Made by a program: the position numbers and the translations under genes | Notes under the pieces: model-generated | What the model saw: only the letters and a program-made list of their open reading frames with translations | What the model was told of the DNA's origin: nothing | Database searches by the model: none | Shown here: one piece after another, positions 63,205 to 64,000 of the stretch | Numbering within the stretch: position 1 is the first letter of the stretch | Layout of the letters: every line of letters begins with the position of its first letter | Assembly (NCBI RefSeq): GCF_003201775.1 | Contig: NZ_QJJZ01000007.1 | Coordinates: 62,001-126,000 of the forward strand | Source: Arenibacter sp. ARW7G5Y1 | GTDB taxonomy: Bacteria > Bacteroidota > Bacteroidia > Flavobacteriales > Flavobacteriaceae | Length of the DNA stretch: 64,000 nucleotides | Reading direction: 5' to 3'

Positions 63205-63988
63205 AGGGAAGAATAAGGCTAAAGAAGTCTTAAATGAAATTGGTTTTGATGAAGTAACAGAAATTACAAATTCAGATTTAGTTAGTGGTTTTGGTATACT
63301 TTTTATTTGTGAACCATTAAAAAATGCAGATGGAAAAATTATCAGAGGAAAAACAAAAACCATAATTAAAGTAAACTCCTCAATACCATATCCACAAAGA
63401 ATTCGTTACGTAGTGGCTCACGAATTAGGACATTATTTTTTACATGATAAATTGGAAATTCACACCGATAATTCTAAAACACTAAATTGGTTTATGGTAG
63501 AAGACCAAGCTAAAAGAGGGTTACAGGAATTTGAAGCAAACGATTTTGCATCAGAATTATTAATGCCAGAAACTGTTTTTCGAAAGTTTATTGAGTACAA
63601 GCCTTTTAGTCCGTCTTTAATAAAGGAAATTTCAAATAGATTTCAAACTAGCTTAACTTCTGTAGTTTATAGATTAATAACTTTAGATGTTTTTCCATTA
63701 TTAGTTGTTTTCATTTCCGATGGAATAGTTAGGTATTGGCGAAAATCCCCAGACTTAAAAGGTTGGCTAAAAGATGTGACCAAACTTTCACCACCAGACG
63801 ACTCTGTTGCTAAAGAATATATTGACGCGGATTATGAATTTATATATAAAGGAGACGATAAAGCTCAGGAAATAGACCGTTCAACTTGGTTTAAATTATA
63901 TGAAAATCAAGAAGATTCAGATTTTATGGAATATTGCATTCCAACTAAACAATATAAAACTATTATCAGTATAGTATGGGAGGCATAA
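63179..63988 (+). CDS. ImmA/IrrE-type metallo-endopeptidase
   Basis: A 269-residue zinc protease of the ImmA/IrrE (COG2856) group. The active site is HELGHYF (VVAHELGHYFLHD) with a downstream Glu in FEANDFASELLMP, the family's third metal ligand. Residues ~130-165 form a helical part as in IrrE. The C-terminal ~100 residues are extra. These enzymes cleave a repressor on a stress cue (ImmA acts on ImmR of ICEBs1, IrrE on DdrO). The reading frame needs a TTG start at 63179, 26 bp inside the previous gene; no ATG gives a full N-terminus. Confidence 0.88.
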   Translation: MSYLKTNNKGKNKAKEVLNEIGFDEVTEITNSDLVSGFGILFICEPLKNADGKIIRGKTKTIIKVNSSIPYPQRIRYVVAHELGHYFLHDKLEIHTDNSKTLNWFMVEDQAKRGLQEFEANDFASELLMPETVFRKFIEYKPFSPSLIKEISNRFQTSLTSVVYRLITLDVFPLLVVFISDGIVRYWRKSPDLKGWLKDVTKLSPPDDSVAKEYIDADYEFIYKGDDKAQEIDRSTWFKLYENQEDSDFMEYCIPTKQYKTIISIVWEA

Positions 63989-64000
63989 GTGTTGTTTTAA

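Larger units (their letters stand above)
55983..64000 (+). mobile_element. Integrative element inserted at tRNA-Pro, left part
   Basis: A tyrosine recombinase gene begins 226 bp after the tRNA and points away from it. From there on the DNA is visibly AT-richer, with toxin-antitoxin, metalloprotease and hypothetical genes, no housekeeping genes. The att core is probably the tRNA 3' end (T arm to discriminator). No second copy of GGTTCAAATCCTGTCATCCC is seen in the rest of the window, so the right end lies beyond base 64000. The true left border could also include the GIY-YIG repeats. Confidence 0.65.

Overview
The window reads as chromosome from a member of the Bacteroidota, most likely a marine Flavobacteriaceae (Arenibacter/Maribacter/Zobellia-like; genus is inference). 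Support: SusC/SusD pair, lipoproteins with short Bacteroidota-type signal peptides, TAnnTTTG-type promoters, few Shine-Dalgarno sequences, Rho with a long disordered insert, and typical flavobacterial blocks (DUF4293-rho; cdaA-folP; DUF1599-DoxX-tpiA-prmA-clpS). No ribosomal RNA or CRISPR array is present.

Layout. 0.1-8 kb: regulators and envelope/stress genes on the minus strand (two AraC-type regulators, receiver-only response regulator, multi-PAS histidine kinase, tiny membrane proteins, MscS channel). 8.5-25.5 kb: housekeeping and metabolism (semialdehyde dehydrogenase, nitroreductase, rho, DUF4293, phosphoesterase, truA, ABC exporter, diadenylate cyclase, folP, tpiA, prmA, clpS, two-part YeeE-type sulfur transporter). 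25.6-31.5 kb: a three-gene cluster of planctomycete-like secreted proteins (cytochrome/LRR/discoidin protein, DUF1501, DUF1549/1553). 31.7-33.5 kb: LytS/LytR-type two-component pair. 33.8-52.4 kb: a polysaccharide-utilisation locus with an SSS transporter, GH130 phosphorylase, CBM9-like protein, GH20, GH92, DUF4838 protein and GH29, then SusC, SusD and a small lipoprotein. The enzyme set fits breakdown of protein N-glycans: GH29 removes fucose, GH20 GlcNAc/GalNAc, GH92 alpha-mannose, the SSS carrier may import Man-GlcNAc, and cytoplasmic GH130 phosphorolyses it. C-terminal domains shared between the DUF1501 cluster and the locus suggest the two work on the same material. A convergent VCBS/FG-GAP protein closes the block.

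55.1-56.0 kb: a tRNA-Pro(GGG) gene preceded by two tandem 323-bp units, each made of a tRNA-like 5' half plus a GIY-YIG endonuclease gene carrying the same nonsense codon. 56.2 kb to the end: an AT-richer accessory region starting with an IntDOT-like tyrosine recombinase next to the tRNA, taken as the left end of an integrative element whose right end lies outside the window. Its cargo includes a three-gene minus-strand operon whose last two genes look like a DarT/DarG DNA ADP-ribosylation toxin-antitoxin with unusual architecture: DarT is fused to an HD domain, and the macro-domain antitoxin to a DprA/SLOG-like domain. A divergent operon carries a sigma-like regulator, a small protein and an ImmA/IrrE-type metalloprotease. 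The element is the best candidate for something not previously described.
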